Shown: positions 27,430-36,529, counted from the first letter of the stretch. The stretch: DNA of 50,848 nucleotides from Acidobacteriaceae bacterium (GCA_027306695.1 DAHUZH010000009.1:1-50848); one strand, 5' to 3'. Translations and numbers: made by a program. The notes: a model not told the origin generated them from the letters alone.

Positions 27430-28674
27430 CTATTTGCTCCAGATCAAGATTCCGACGATGGCGGCAGACATTAAGTTGGCCATGGTTCCGGCAAGCAGCG
27501 CGCGCAGCCCCAGACGGGCCAGATCGTTGCGCCGATTGGGTGCCAGCGCGCCGATGCCGCCAATCTGAATGCCGATGGAGCTGATGTTGGCGAAACCGCA
27601 AAGCGCAAAGGTTGCGATGGTAAAGGAGCGCGGGTCCAGCATGGACTTCTGCGCGCCTAGGAAGGAATAAGCAACCAGCTCATTGATGACCAGGCGCGTA
27701 CCCAATAAGTTGCCGACCAGCGGCGCGGAGTGCCACGGAATCCCGATCAGCCAGGCAATGGGCGCAAGAAAAAAACCAAGGACCGCGTTCAGGCTGGATG
27801 GGAAGGGAACATGGTGGAGGCCCAGCCAGTGATGGATGCCGCCGAAGATGCCGTTGACCATCGCAACCAGGGCCAGGAATGAGATGAGCATGATGGCCAC
27901 GTTGAAGGCCAGACGGCCGCCGTCCATCGTGCCGCGCGCGAGGGCACCCAGCAAATTTTCATCTTTGTGCTCTTCATTGGGGGGCATGTGGACATGGCCG
28001 GCGGTCGCCGGGACTTGAGTTTCCGGGACCAGCATTTTGGAGATCAAAATCGTTCCCGGCGCAGTCATGATGACGGCGGCCAGTAAATGCTGCGCGGAAA
28101 TTCCATACAAAATGTAGGCGGCCATCATGCCGCCGGAAACGTGCGCCATGCCGCTGGTCATGATCGTCATCAGTTCGGAGTTTGTGGCGTCCGGCAGGAA
28201 TGGGCGGATGGTGAGCGGCGCTTCCGTCTGCCCCATGAAGACGCTGGCGGCAACGTTCAGGCTTTCCGCGCCGCTGAGCTTCATGGTCTTCTGCATCAAG
28301 TGCGCAAAAATCCGAATCAACCGCTGCATGACGCCGATGTAATACAGCAGCGCAAAAAAGGCCGAAATGAAAATGATGGTCGGCAGCGCTTGAAAGGCGA
28401 AGATCATGCCCTGCGGGGAATGCTTCATGCCGAGCGTGCCGAAGACCATTTGCGAGCCAGCGTAGGAGTAGCCCAGCAGTGTATTGACGCCATTTCCGGC
28501 GTGACGCATGATTCTTTCGCCGATGCTCCAGCGCAGAACCAAAAAGGCAAACACAACTTGAAGGCCGAGGCCCCAGGCGACGGTGCGCCAGCGGATGGCG
28601 CGGCGGTTGTTGGAAAAAATGTAGGCCAGCCCCAGCATCAGCAGCAAGCCCAGAATTCCAGTCCATCGGCCCAA
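27430..28674 (-). CDS. nupC: concentrative nucleoside transporter (CNT family)
   Basis: A 414-residue inner-membrane symporter that imports nucleosides with H+ or Na+. It is strongly hydrophobic with about nine or ten helices and carries the CNT signature ESLNVAASVFMGQTEAPL (GQTEAP at 148-153), the HVSGGMMAAYILYG helix and the late NELVAYSFL and ALCGFANISSIGIQIGG segments. The start is TTG 28674, eight bases after GGAGG; the nearby ATG is out of frame. It follows deoA on the same strand by 104 bp, a gap that holds a TATAAC element with no good -35. It should deliver the substrates of DeoA. Confidence 0.9.
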   Translation of the reverse strand: MGRWTGILGLLLMLGLAYIFSNNRRAIRWRTVAWGLGLQVVFAFLVLRWSIGERIMRHAGNGVNTLLGYSYAGSQMVFGTLGMKHSPQGMIFAFQALPTIIFISAFFALLYYIGVMQRLIRIFAHLMQKTMKLSGAESLNVAASVFMGQTEAPLTIRPFLPDATNSELMTIMTSGMAHVSGGMMAAYILYGISAQHLLAAVIMTAPGTILISKMLVPETQVPATAGHVHMPPNEEHKDENLLGALARGTMDGGRLAFNVAIMLISFLALVAMVNGIFGGIHHWLGLHHVPFPSSLNAVLGFFLAPIAWLIGIPWHSAPLVGNLLGTRLVINELVAYSFLGAQKSMLDPRSFTIATFALCGFANISSIGIQIGGIGALAPNRRNDLARLGLRALLAGTMANLMSAAIVGILIWSK

Positions 28675-28778
28675 GTCGGTTGCCTCCAGAAAATTTTCTA
28701 CGCAGGTTCTTGAATTGCTATCAGTTATAGTCGCGCGGAGCCGAGGACGAATATTTTTTGCGGAACCCGGTTTATTTC

Positions 28779-30158
28779 TCAGGCGGAGGCAGGCCGAGGC
28801 CGCGCGAGTATCTCCTGATAATTATCTTTGGTAATAATTTTCCCGATCAGGGTTCTTTTCGGGGGTGCTGCTTCGTCAATTACGATGGCTTCCTGCAGCA
28901 ACCGTTCTGCCTCTGGAAAGCGATTCGCATCTTCCGCAAACAGAGTACAGAGCGGTTCTCCGGAGCGCACTTCGCCGCCAAGTTTGACGTGCATCTCCAG
29001 GCCAGCGACGGCGGACACGGCATCTTCCGCGCGCTCGCGACCCGCGCCGAGACGCTGCACCGCCCAGCCAACTTTTTCGCAATCCATTTGCGCCACGTAT
29101 CCTCTGCGCATGGCGCGCACTTTCGTGCGAATCGCATTCTTCATCAGGGATTCAGGGTCTTCGAGGGAACGCGGATCGCCGCCTTGCGCATTCACCATCT
29201 TGCAGAAGACTTCATACGCATCGCCCGTCGCCAGCATATTGGCAGCAACTGCTTCGCCTGCTTCTACAGTCTTTACAGCGTCTCCAAGAAACAGCATCCA
29301 CGCGGCGAGAGTGATGCAAAGCGTGCGCAGGTCTTCATTCAATGCATGCCGTTCGTTCCGCAGGATGGACACCGATTCGATAATTTCCACGGCATTCCCT
29401 GCCATCCGGCCAAGCGGCTGGCTCATGTCTGTCAGCAATGCAACGGTGCGTGTGCCCGCAGCTTCGCCGGTGGAGACCATCAGCGCCGCCAGAAATTCGA
29501 CAAGCGCATTCGATTTCAGGAACGCGCCGGAGCCATTCTTTACATCGAGCACCAGGCCGTTCAGTCCAGCCGCCAGTTTCTTGCTCATGATGGAAGCGCA
29601 GATCAGGTCCGGGTTTTCCACGGTGGCTGTCACATCGCGCAGTCCGTAAAGTTTGCGGTCGGCGGGCACGACGGTTTCACTCTGCCCGACAATGCAGACC
29701 CCAACGCGCTCCAGGATGCGATACATTCCCTCCAGATTGAAGCGGGTACGCAGATTGGGGACGGACTCCAGCTTGTCCAGCGTGCCGCCGGTGTGGCCCA
29801 GCGCTCGGCCACTGATCATGGGGACGAGAAGCCCGGCAGCGGCTGCAATCGGCGCAACGATAAAAGATGTTTTATCGCCGACGCCGCCGGTCGAATGCTT
29901 ATCGACGGCAAATTTTCCCAAGGGCGAGGGGTCGAACTGCTCGCCGGAGTTGCGCATTTCGCTGGTCAGAGATTGCAACTCCGCAGGGGTAAGGCCGCGT
30001 AAAGTCACGGCCATCAGCCATGCCGACAGTTGATAATCAGGGATGGAGCCATCGGATGCGCCACGCACCAGTCTTGCTATTTCAGCCGCACTGAGCGGTT
30101 TGCCATCGCGGGTCTTGCGAATGCATTCGGGAATGGAGATGGAGGGTTTTTCGGTCAT
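28779..30158 (-). CDS. deoA: thymidine / pyrimidine-nucleoside phosphorylase
   Basis: Phosphorolyses thymidine or deoxyuridine to the free base and deoxyribose-1-phosphate. The 459-residue protein has the family signature SGRALGHTGGTLDKLES (116-132), the phosphate-binding KHSTGGVGDKTS (87-98), and the N-terminal alpha domain (LSAAEIARLVRGASDGSIPDYQLSAWLMA). ATG 30158 is preferred to the open-frame start at 30218, because the extra 20 codons would run through a strong hairpin and the shorter length is nearer the usual 435-440. Thymine then enters the PreTA pathway; the sugar phosphate needs phosphopentomutase, not seen here, before DeoC. Confidence 0.92.
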   Translation of the reverse strand: MTEKPSISIPECIRKTRDGKPLSAAEIARLVRGASDGSIPDYQLSAWLMAVTLRGLTPAELQSLTSEMRNSGEQFDPSPLGKFAVDKHSTGGVGDKTSFIVAPIAAAAGLLVPMISGRALGHTGGTLDKLESVPNLRTRFNLEGMYRILERVGVCIVGQSETVVPADRKLYGLRDVTATVENPDLICASIMSKKLAAGLNGLVLDVKNGSGAFLKSNALVEFLAALMVSTGEAAGTRTVALLTDMSQPLGRMAGNAVEIIESVSILRNERHALNEDLRTLCITLAAWMLFLGDAVKTVEAGEAVAANMLATGDAYEVFCKMVNAQGGDPRSLEDPESLMKNAIRTKVRAMRRGYVAQMDCEKVGWAVQRLGAGRERAEDAVSAVAGLEMHVKLGGEVRSGEPLCTLFAEDANRFPEAERLLQEAIVIDEAAPPKRTLIGKIITKDNYQEILARPRPASA

Positions 30159-30181
30159 AAAATACGCGGTTTGGACTTGAG

Positions 30182-30211
30182 TGCCCGCCTCAGTATCGAC
30201 TGAGACGGGCA
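30182..30211 (-). terminator. strong stem-loop after the TonB-dependent receptor gene
   Basis: TGCCCGCCTCAGT (30182-30194) and ACTGAGACGGGCA (30199-30211) form a 13-bp stem with one G-U pair and a 4-nt loop, 13 bases past the receptor stop and before deoA. There is no T-run, so it may be an attenuating or RNA-stabilising hairpin instead of a full terminator. Confidence 0.6.
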
Positions 30212-30224
30212 TGGACATTCTAGA

Positions 30225-33200
30225 TTAGAACGTGTAGCGGGCGGAAAACTGCCAAACCCTTGGAGGGTTCAACTGGTCGATCGATTCCAACTGGCCGAAG
30301 GGGCTGGTAGAGGCTTGCGACACCGTGTTTGGAATCAGATAGCAAGTCTGGTTGGCTGACGCGCCATCGCCGCAATTGTTGCCGACCGGGTTGTACTGGA
30401 GCGTTTGCACTCCGGCCTGGGCCTGCACAAAGTAGTTTTGATGGTTAGTCAAGTTGAAGACCTGTGCAGTCATCGCGATGTACTGGTCTCCGTGGATCAT
30501 AAAGCGGCGCTCGATACTGGCGTCCGCTTCATCGATCCATGGCCCGTAGAATGAGTTATACCCAAGATTGGGAGACGGGCCGACCCCGGCGATGCCGAGC
30601 GCCGTATTGCTCGTCGATTCGTTGAATGCGCTGTCATTCAGGTTGTCGCCTGCGCCGTTACAATTTTGCAGGTTGGGTCCGGTACAGGCAGCGTTGAGCG
30701 TACCGGTGTACGGGCGTCCTGAGTTAAACTGCGTCACCGTGCTGACGATCCAGTTCTCCGCCAACCTGCGCAGGGTCTGGTTGCTGATACCGGTTGTCAC
30801 CGGCTGATACACGGCCGCTATGGACAAGCGAATTCGCTGATCGAGATTGGACGGTCCATGCGTATTTGAAAAATCGAACTGATTGTTGAAATCGACTCCA
30901 TTGGAGTTTATGTTCTTGGCCCAGGTAAAAGAAGTCAGCACTGAAAGACCGTTTTTTGCGCGCCGGGTCAGTTGCGAGATCATAGAAATGTAATTGTTAT
31001 GGCCAGGGCTGATGAGGGCGTTGATTTGCCCCAGGTTGGGATTGATGGCTCCCTCAGTCAACAGACCACTGTCGAGATTCGGCCCAACGTAGGTCGATCC
31101 AGTGCAGGAACTGGCCGTTTCCTGTGTATCTTTCGGACAAACGATGTACGTCGTCGTCCCGGTTGGCTTTATTAGATTCATGTCGTAGGCACTCGAAGCG
31201 ATCAGGTGGTTCGCATGCGACCAGACAGTTCCCAGGCTAAAAGTTGTTTGATTGTCGATCGCCTGCTCAATCTGCAGGTTGCTTTCCAGTATGGTCGGTG
31301 GGACTAAGCTCGACGAAAATACAGAAATGTTGGGCGATGCTGCGAACAGGCTCGCATTGCTGATTTGGTTTGGAAACGTTGGCGCATTGATCGGCGGCTG
31401 AAACAAGAACACGCTGGACTGCTGGCTTGCCAGCCCGTTGGCGAGCGCAGATCCCTCATAATTGACTCCGCTGAGGTCCGTGTAAAACACACCATAGCCG
31501 CCGCGTACGACCGTTTTCGCGAACGGAGACCAGGCAAATCCGAAACGGGGAGCAATACGTCGGTACTCATTTGGGAACTTGCCCGTCTGCGGGAAGGCCG
31601 GATTTTCAGCCGGCTGGGGAAATATCTGGAAATCCTCGCGTAGGCCAAGATCGAGCGTTACGTTCTTCGCAATCTGATACTTGTCATCAACATAAAAACC
31701 GAAGTACGGCACGCTGAAGGAGTAGGTCGGATTGCCGCCGCTCTGGCTATAGAACAACTCGTGCATCAGGGCGAAGTTTTCCGGACTGGTAAAGGCATAG
31801 GTGCCGCGAAAGTTGCCGTACTCGAAGTCGGTTACGCTGTCATGATTGAAATCCAGCCCTGTGCTGATGGTATGACGGCCATGGACGTAGGTCACATGGT
31901 CGTTGAATTGATACTCGGTTTCTGGAGTGTTGCTGTCGGCAAATCCTGGATTTCCCAACATGAAAAACTCCGGAGAAAACAGTTCCACTGTGGGGAAGTT
32001 CAGGGACGGCGCCAGACCGCTGGGGGTGTCTGTCTGTGTGTCGTGCGTATAACTCAGGTACGTGTCATTCAGCAGGCTGGGGCCAAAAGTGTGTGTCCAG
32101 TGGACGCCGGTATCGTAGTCGCGCACATAATTGTTGGCCATCGTTTCGATGCCGCCAAACGAAACCGGGGTATATGTCACCACGTCGCCTGGCCCATCGA
32201 ATTTGTTGTAGTTGAAGTGGAAGGTCAGGTGGTCTTTTTGGGATGCCTGCCAGTCTACTTTGGGAAAGAACAACAGGTCGTTCTGCTGGCGCGGGACGTT
32301 GCCGAGGTTTGATTGAATGACATGCAGCGCATTGGCCACCTGCTGCAGGTAGATGGGATTGTTCGCATTCGCATTCGCGCTTGTGCTATTCGGACTGGCC
32401 GCCGGAAATGCCGCATTCGGCGTTGGCAGCACCGTGCCTGCGGGCAGACCGAAACTGGTCACGTCCAGGTCCGCCATGCCAGTGTTGACGATCGACATGG
32501 GCATGTTGTCCCGCGATTGCTCATAATCGAAGAAGTAAAAGACCTTGTTCTTGCGTATTGGGCCGCCAACATTCGCGCCGAACTGCTGGAGCACATTGTA
32601 CGGCGTGGCGCGGCCAGCCGCCTTGTCGATTGCGTCATTGTTCGCGAAGGCGGAGTTGCGATTGAAATAGAAGGCTTCTCCGTGAAGGGTGTTTGTGCCG
32701 GACTTGGTGACCGTATTGATAAATCCAGAGCCTGCGCCACCGTATGCGGCCGAATAGGGGTTGTCCGAGACCTGAAATTCCTGGATCGATTCCTCGCCAA
32801 ACACATAAGGCACGCGCGTCCGGCCACGGGCGCCGCCATAAAAGCTGCTGCTGGCTGCGGCGCCATCCACCGTAAAGGAATTCGTCCCGTTTCCGTTGGC
32901 GAGCCCAGAACTGCCGCTGCCTTGCTGTCCGGCGAAACTGACATCGCCAAAATCGCCGTCTTGATTGACGTTTGGCGTCAGCAGTACGAAATTCGTGTAG
33001 TTGCGCCCATTGGACGGCAAGTTGCGAATGAGGTCGCGATTGACCGTTGTACTGACGCTAGAGTCGCTTGTGTCGAGCAATGGAGAGCTGCTGGTTGTCA
33101 CCGTCACTTGCTGACTGGCGGCGCCCACCTGCAACTGTATTCCCGCTGAGGATGTGCGTCCGATGCTGACTGTCACCGACGGGATAAACCCCGTCTTGAA

Positions 33201-33461
33201 GCCAGCCGCTGTAAATCGAAGCGAATAAATGCCTACGGAAAGCGTGGGGTAGGAGTACAGGCCCGTTGCATTTGTCCGGCCCGTCAGCTTGATGCCGGTT
33301 TCCGTATTCGTCAACTCAACCTGGACATCGGGAACGACGGCCCCAGCGCTGTCGGTCACAATGCCTGTAATGGCGCCGGTCGAAACCGCGTTTTGGGCGA
33401 CCCCGTAGCTGGAAACGAAAAGAACCGCAATGGTTGCAACTGCAAATCGAAGACGCATCAT
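30225..33461 (-). CDS. Oar-like TonB-dependent outer-membrane receptor with carboxypeptidase-regulatory domain
   Basis: A 1,078-residue outer-membrane protein. A signal peptide (MMRLRFAVATIAVLFVSSYGVAQ) precedes a carboxypeptidase-regulatory-like beta domain (GAITGIVTDSAGAVVPDVQVEL; GLYSYPTLSVGIYSLRFTAAGF), a plug-like region (NLPSNGRNYTNFVLLTPNV, FTVDGAAASS, EFQVSDNPYSAAYGGAGSGFIN) and a long barrel ending in RYTF with the C-terminal aromatic residue. This is the expanded receptor class of Acidobacteriota. ATG 33461 follows GGGGGG. Cargo is unknown; the same-strand neighbours deoA and nupC make a nucleoside or DNA-derived ligand possible. Confidence 0.92.
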   Translation of the reverse strand: MMRLRFAVATIAVLFVSSYGVAQNAVSTGAITGIVTDSAGAVVPDVQVELTNTETGIKLTGRTNATGLYSYPTLSVGIYSLRFTAAGFKTGFIPSVTVSIGRTSSAGIQLQVGAASQQVTVTTSSSPLLDTSDSSVSTTVNRDLIRNLPSNGRNYTNFVLLTPNVNQDGDFGDVSFAGQQGSGSSGLANGNGTNSFTVDGAAASSSFYGGARGRTRVPYVFGEESIQEFQVSDNPYSAAYGGAGSGFINTVTKSGTNTLHGEAFYFNRNSAFANNDAIDKAAGRATPYNVLQQFGANVGGPIRKNKVFYFFDYEQSRDNMPMSIVNTGMADLDVTSFGLPAGTVLPTPNAAFPAASPNSTSANANANNPIYLQQVANALHVIQSNLGNVPRQQNDLLFFPKVDWQASQKDHLTFHFNYNKFDGPGDVVTYTPVSFGGIETMANNYVRDYDTGVHWTHTFGPSLLNDTYLSYTHDTQTDTPSGLAPSLNFPTVELFSPEFFMLGNPGFADSNTPETEYQFNDHVTYVHGRHTISTGLDFNHDSVTDFEYGNFRGTYAFTSPENFALMHELFYSQSGGNPTYSFSVPYFGFYVDDKYQIAKNVTLDLGLREDFQIFPQPAENPAFPQTGKFPNEYRRIAPRFGFAWSPFAKTVVRGGYGVFYTDLSGVNYEGSALANGLASQQSSVFLFQPPINAPTFPNQISNASLFAASPNISVFSSSLVPPTILESNLQIEQAIDNQTTFSLGTVWSHANHLIASSAYDMNLIKPTGTTTYIVCPKDTQETASSCTGSTYVGPNLDSGLLTEGAINPNLGQINALISPGHNNYISMISQLTRRAKNGLSVLTSFTWAKNINSNGVDFNNQFDFSNTHGPSNLDQRIRLSIAAVYQPVTTGISNQTLRRLAENWIVSTVTQFNSGRPYTGTLNAACTGPNLQNCNGAGDNLNDSAFNESTSNTALGIAGVGPSPNLGYNSFYGPWIDEADASIERRFMIHGDQYIAMTAQVFNLTNHQNYFVQAQAGVQTLQYNPVGNNCGDGASANQTCYLIPNTVSQASTSPFGQLESIDQLNPPRVWQFSARYTF

Positions 33462-33828
33462 GATGACCCCCCAAATACAACTTAAGAAATTTACGTTCTT
33501 TACAACCAGACAACAAACATATTGCAGATCTATTAGAGGAATATGAGTGGCCGGTTAAAAGGCGAAATCCAAATGGGCCACACACGATGAAATCTTTTTA
33601 ACAATGCGCTTTATGCGAGTTCGAGAGAAATGTAATGAACGTTGCGTCTCATTTGCCGGATGCGGCAACATTAGAACTGATATGTAACGTTAGTACGAAG
33701 TCGCCACTTTTATCAAGAACTTTTTTAGGGGGTGGCCAAGTGTCGGCAACGACGGCAAATGAGTAGTTGTTTTTTTTGATAGGTAGGTGGCGCTGCTGTC
33801 TACGATATCCAAGAGCTGCGCGCCTCAG
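33462..33828. other. intergenic region upstream of the TonB-dependent receptor
   Basis: This 367-bp gap separates two minus-strand genes. It has no convincing ORF. A perfect hairpin, TTGCCG-GATG-CGGCAA, lies at 33653-33668, and its left flank CTCATTTGCCG (33648-33658) recurs inverted as CGGCAAATGAG at 33753-33763. On the minus strand TTGATA (33716-33711) and TACTAA (33695-33690) are a weak promoter candidate with a 15-bp spacer; an A8 run (minus strand) lies near 33770-33778. Confidence 0.4.
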
Positions 33829-34953
33829 TTAACCGCCATACCACGCGGCGGTGCGCTGAATGGCGGATAGCAGCGGTATGCCTACCGTAAGGTTTAGCTG
33901 TTCCTTCGCCATCTGCACGGAGGGAACATAGCGCTGAATGGGCGCGCCAGCAACTGCCTCCCGGGCGACGAGGATTTCAACCCCCGGCTGGATGGCGGAT
34001 ACAACCGCCTCGGCAAGCTCGCGAATGCTGAGGCCGTGGTCCGATCCCACGTTAAAGGGTTGGAACGAAGGGGCTTGGAACAGGATGGACCATAACCAGA
34101 CAGCCAGGTCGGCGGCATACATATAGGAACGCATGGGCGTGCCGTCACCCTGAATGAGGATCGGACCGCCGCGCATGGCGTCGCGGATGAAATTGCCGAT
34201 GGCGAAGTGGGCATCCAGCGGAAGGTGCGGCCCGACGAAGGCGAAGCAGCGGGCAATCTTACACTGCATGCCGCTGCGGCTGGCTGTGAGCGCGCACAGT
34301 TGCTCCGCCCTGCGTTTGCCCTCGGCATACTCTGAAGCTGGATGCAGCGGACCGGGAGCGGCGGAGTAACTCTCCGGGATGTGCGTCATATCCGCAGGCT
34401 GAGAGCCGTAGACTGCTCCCGAGCTGGTCAACAGAAATTTTTGCGTGTGGCGAGACTCGGCGAATTCCAGACAGCGCCGCGTGCCTTCGACGATCGTGGA
34501 AAGCATCTCGCCGGGCTGCTCGGCCGTCGATTTCGGGACCGACTCTGTGGCGGCGTGGAGGACGAAAGGGAAATCTCCAGGCGGAAAAGCGAAATCGCGT
34601 ACATCGCCCTCAATCAGTTCAATCGAGGAGTGGTTGGCCAGGTGAGGGCAACGCTGACGAAAGTGTTGCGGGGAGCGAGTGAGGACAACGGCCTGGGCTT
34701 GCAGGTCCAAGGCGTGGTTGGCAGCGAGAAAACTTTCCAGCAGCCAGCAGCCGAAAAATCCGGTCCCGCCAGTAATGAAAATTCGACGGCCTCGCAGTTC
34801 CGGCCACAAAGGTTCCGTGCGCTGCAAAATGTGGTCCACATCGCGGCATGCAATGGGCTGAACTGGAGCCGAAGTTTGGTTTGAAGGGATGTTCACCTCA
34901 CGGTCCAATGAATCATTGCGGGCCCTCTGTTTCGGAGGACCCTGGCCATTCAA
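33829..34953 (-). CDS. NAD-dependent epimerase/dehydratase (extended SDR)
   Basis: A 374-residue extended short-chain dehydrogenase acting probably on a nucleotide sugar. The Rossmann motif is GGTGFFG (62-68), the catalytic Ser is in LLTSSGAVYG (177/178), and YxxxK is seen as Tyr209-Lys213 (SEYAEGK). PMRSYMYAADLAVWLW is the usual C-terminal substrate-side motif. The frame opens at TTG 34953; a GTG at 34896 (VNIPSNQ) is an equally possible start, since the first 19 codons overlap a hairpin. It is divergent from the neuB operon and marks the edge of the polysaccharide locus. It could be the ketoreductase of a deoxyhexose pathway. Confidence 0.82.
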   Translation of the reverse strand: MNGQGPPKQRARNDSLDREVNIPSNQTSAPVQPIACRDVDHILQRTEPLWPELRGRRIFITGGTGFFGCWLLESFLAANHALDLQAQAVVLTRSPQHFRQRCPHLANHSSIELIEGDVRDFAFPPGDFPFVLHAATESVPKSTAEQPGEMLSTIVEGTRRCLEFAESRHTQKFLLTSSGAVYGSQPADMTHIPESYSAAPGPLHPASEYAEGKRRAEQLCALTASRSGMQCKIARCFAFVGPHLPLDAHFAIGNFIRDAMRGGPILIQGDGTPMRSYMYAADLAVWLWSILFQAPSFQPFNVGSDHGLSIRELAEAVVSAIQPGVEILVAREAVAGAPIQRYVPSVQMAKEQLNLTVGIPLLSAIQRTAAWYGG

Positions 34954-35150
34954 AAAAAGCTTCGTGGCCAGTCATGGCATGGGCAGAATCCCATAAAAAT
35001 CCGCAGTAGTGAACCAGCCTAAGCTCCGATCAGTCCTATTCATACTGTATCTCCGTTTTTTGCCAGTTTCGCTATAAACCTAAAATGCATCTATGAATAG
35101 ATGGCTATGGTGTTATTTTTTAATGCATAGTTCCAAAATAAGACAGGGGT
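34954..35150. promoter_or_regulatory. divergent upstream region of the neuB operon with inverted repeats
   Basis: The gap holds CTGGCCA (34942-34948) and TGGCCAG (34965-34971), a 7-bp inverted pair beginning just inside the epimerase open frame, and a tight palindrome CATCTAT-GA-ATAGATG at 35088-35103, about 50 bp upstream of the neuB ATG. TTGCCA (35060-35065) and TAAAAT (35081-35086) are a weak -35/-10 candidate with a 15-bp spacer, immediately before the palindrome, a place where a repressor could act. Confidence 0.4.
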
Positions 35151-36044
35151 ATGGAGATGACTCCAGAAACTGGCGCAGTAAAAATTGGTAAAAAACTTGT
35201 TGGCGATGGGCAGCCCTGCTATGTCATCGCTGAGATCGGCATCAATCACAACGGCAATCTGGACATTGCCAAGCGCCTCATCAGCGTGGCCGTGGCCGCG
35301 GGATGCGACGCCGTGAAGTTTCAAAAGCGCACCGTCGAAGTGGTGTATTCCGCAGAAGAACTGGCCAAGCCGCGCGAGACCCCCTTTGGCGCGACGAATG
35401 GAGACCTGAAACACGCGCTCGAATTCGACGTGGATGATTTCGAGGAGATCGACGCCTACTGCAAGGCGGTCAAGATTCCGTGGTTCGTTTCCTGTTGGGA
35501 TGAAGGCTCCGTGGACCTGATGGCGGAGTTCGACATTCCCTGCTTCAAGATTGCTTCCGCCTCGCTGACCGACGACCATCTGCTGCGCCACACGCGCGCG
35601 AAGGGCAAGCCGATTATTCTTTCGACGGGCATGAGCACCTATGAGGAAATCGACCACGCGATCAGTGTACTGGGCAAAAAAGATCTGATCGTGATGCATA
35701 GCTGCAGCACGTATCCCGCGTACTACGAAGAACTTAACCTTCTTGCAATTCCAAAAATGAAGGAACGTTATGGCGTGCCCATCGGCTACTCCGGCCATGA
35801 GACCGGGATTGCTTCCAGCGTGGCTGCGGCGGTGCTGGGCGCTTGCTCGGTCGAACGCCACGTTACGCTCGACCGCTCGATGTGGGGCAGCGACCAGGCG
35901 GCGTCTCTGGAGCCGAACGGCATCACGCGGCTGATCCGCGACATTCGCCTGGTGGAGCAATCGATGGGCGACGGCGTGAAGCGCGTCTATGAGCGCGAAG
36001 TGCCGATCATCAAAAAGCTGCGCAGGGTCGGAGCGTCGGTTTGA
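35151..36044 (+). CDS. NeuB-family nonulosonate synthase, short form without SAF domain
   Basis: Condenses phosphoenolpyruvate with a hexosamine or mannose(-6-phosphate) to a nine-carbon 2-keto-3-deoxy acid. The 297 residues make up only the catalytic barrel: AEIGINHNGN (27-36), KFQKR (56-60), FKIASASLTDD, LSTGMSTYEEID, HSCSTYPA and PIGYSGHETG. The C-terminal SAF/antifreeze-like domain of sialic-acid synthases of about 345 residues is absent, and the protein ends soon after KRVYEREVPIIKKLR. ATG 35151 starts MEMTPETG. The stop shares a base with the next gene, a KdsC-like phosphatase, which suggests that the product is a 9-phosphate. Confidence 0.88.
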   Translation: MEMTPETGAVKIGKKLVGDGQPCYVIAEIGINHNGNLDIAKRLISVAVAAGCDAVKFQKRTVEVVYSAEELAKPRETPFGATNGDLKHALEFDVDDFEEIDAYCKAVKIPWFVSCWDEGSVDLMAEFDIPCFKIASASLTDDHLLRHTRAKGKPIILSTGMSTYEEIDHAISVLGKKDLIVMHSCSTYPAYYEELNLLAIPKMKERYGVPIGYSGHETGIASSVAAAVLGACSVERHVTLDRSMWGSDQAASLEPNGITRLIRDIRLVEQSMGDGVKRVYEREVPIIKKLRRVGASV

Positions 36045-36529
36045 TGAATGAAATCCGGGCCATCGCCCTTGATGTGGATGGCGTGCTGACCGACGGCGGC
36101 GTCTGGTGGGGTCCGAACGGCGAGGAGTGGAAGCGCTTTTCATTTGCGGACATCATGGGGGTCTCCCTGGCGCGCAAAGAGGGGCTGCTGGTGACGCTCA
36201 TCTCCGGCGAAGACAGCCCTCTGGTCGACAGATTTGCCGCGAAGTTCAAGCTGACTGACATTACCAAGGGCTGTCAGGACAAGGCGGCCGCATTACGGTC
36301 GTTTGCAGAGCGCCAGCAGCTTCCGCTGCGCACGATCTGCTTTATGGGCGACGATGTCAACGATCTGGCCGCGCTGGAGATTGCTGGCCTGTCCGCAGCA
36401 CCCGCGGATGCGCGCCCGGCGGTGCTCGAAAAAGCTACATTCATCGCGAAGAATAAAGGCGGCAATGGCGCGGTCCGCGATCTGGTGGACGCCATTCTGG
36501 CCGCGCGAAAGCAATCCCACGCGTTATAA
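36044..36529 (+). CDS. KdsC-like HAD phosphatase (probable nonulosonate 9-phosphatase)
   Basis: A 161-residue HAD hydrolase of the capless C0 group. The nucleophile motif is DVDGVLTDGG (Asp10, acid Asp12), followed by TLISGEDSP (motif II) and GDDVNDLAAL (102-110, metal binding). Members remove phosphate from Kdo-8-P, Neu5Ac-9-P or Kdn-9-P. Its overlap with the neuB-like gene (TGATG) and the lack of any KdsA or KdsB nearby favour a nonulosonate 9-phosphate as substrate over Kdo-8-P. A TTG three bases earlier is in frame, but ATG 36044 is the simpler start. Confidence 0.86.
   Translation: MNEIRAIALDVDGVLTDGGVWWGPNGEEWKRFSFADIMGVSLARKEGLLVTLISGEDSPLVDRFAAKFKLTDITKGCQDKAAALRSFAERQQLPLRTICFMGDDVNDLAALEIAGLSAAPADARPAVLEKATFIAKNKGGNGAVRDLVDAILAARKQSHAL

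Noticed and set aside
32352-32380. Short GCATTC direct repeats in the receptor gene
   Set aside because: They encode an Asn-Ala loop in frame and look like ordinary low-complexity coding sequence.
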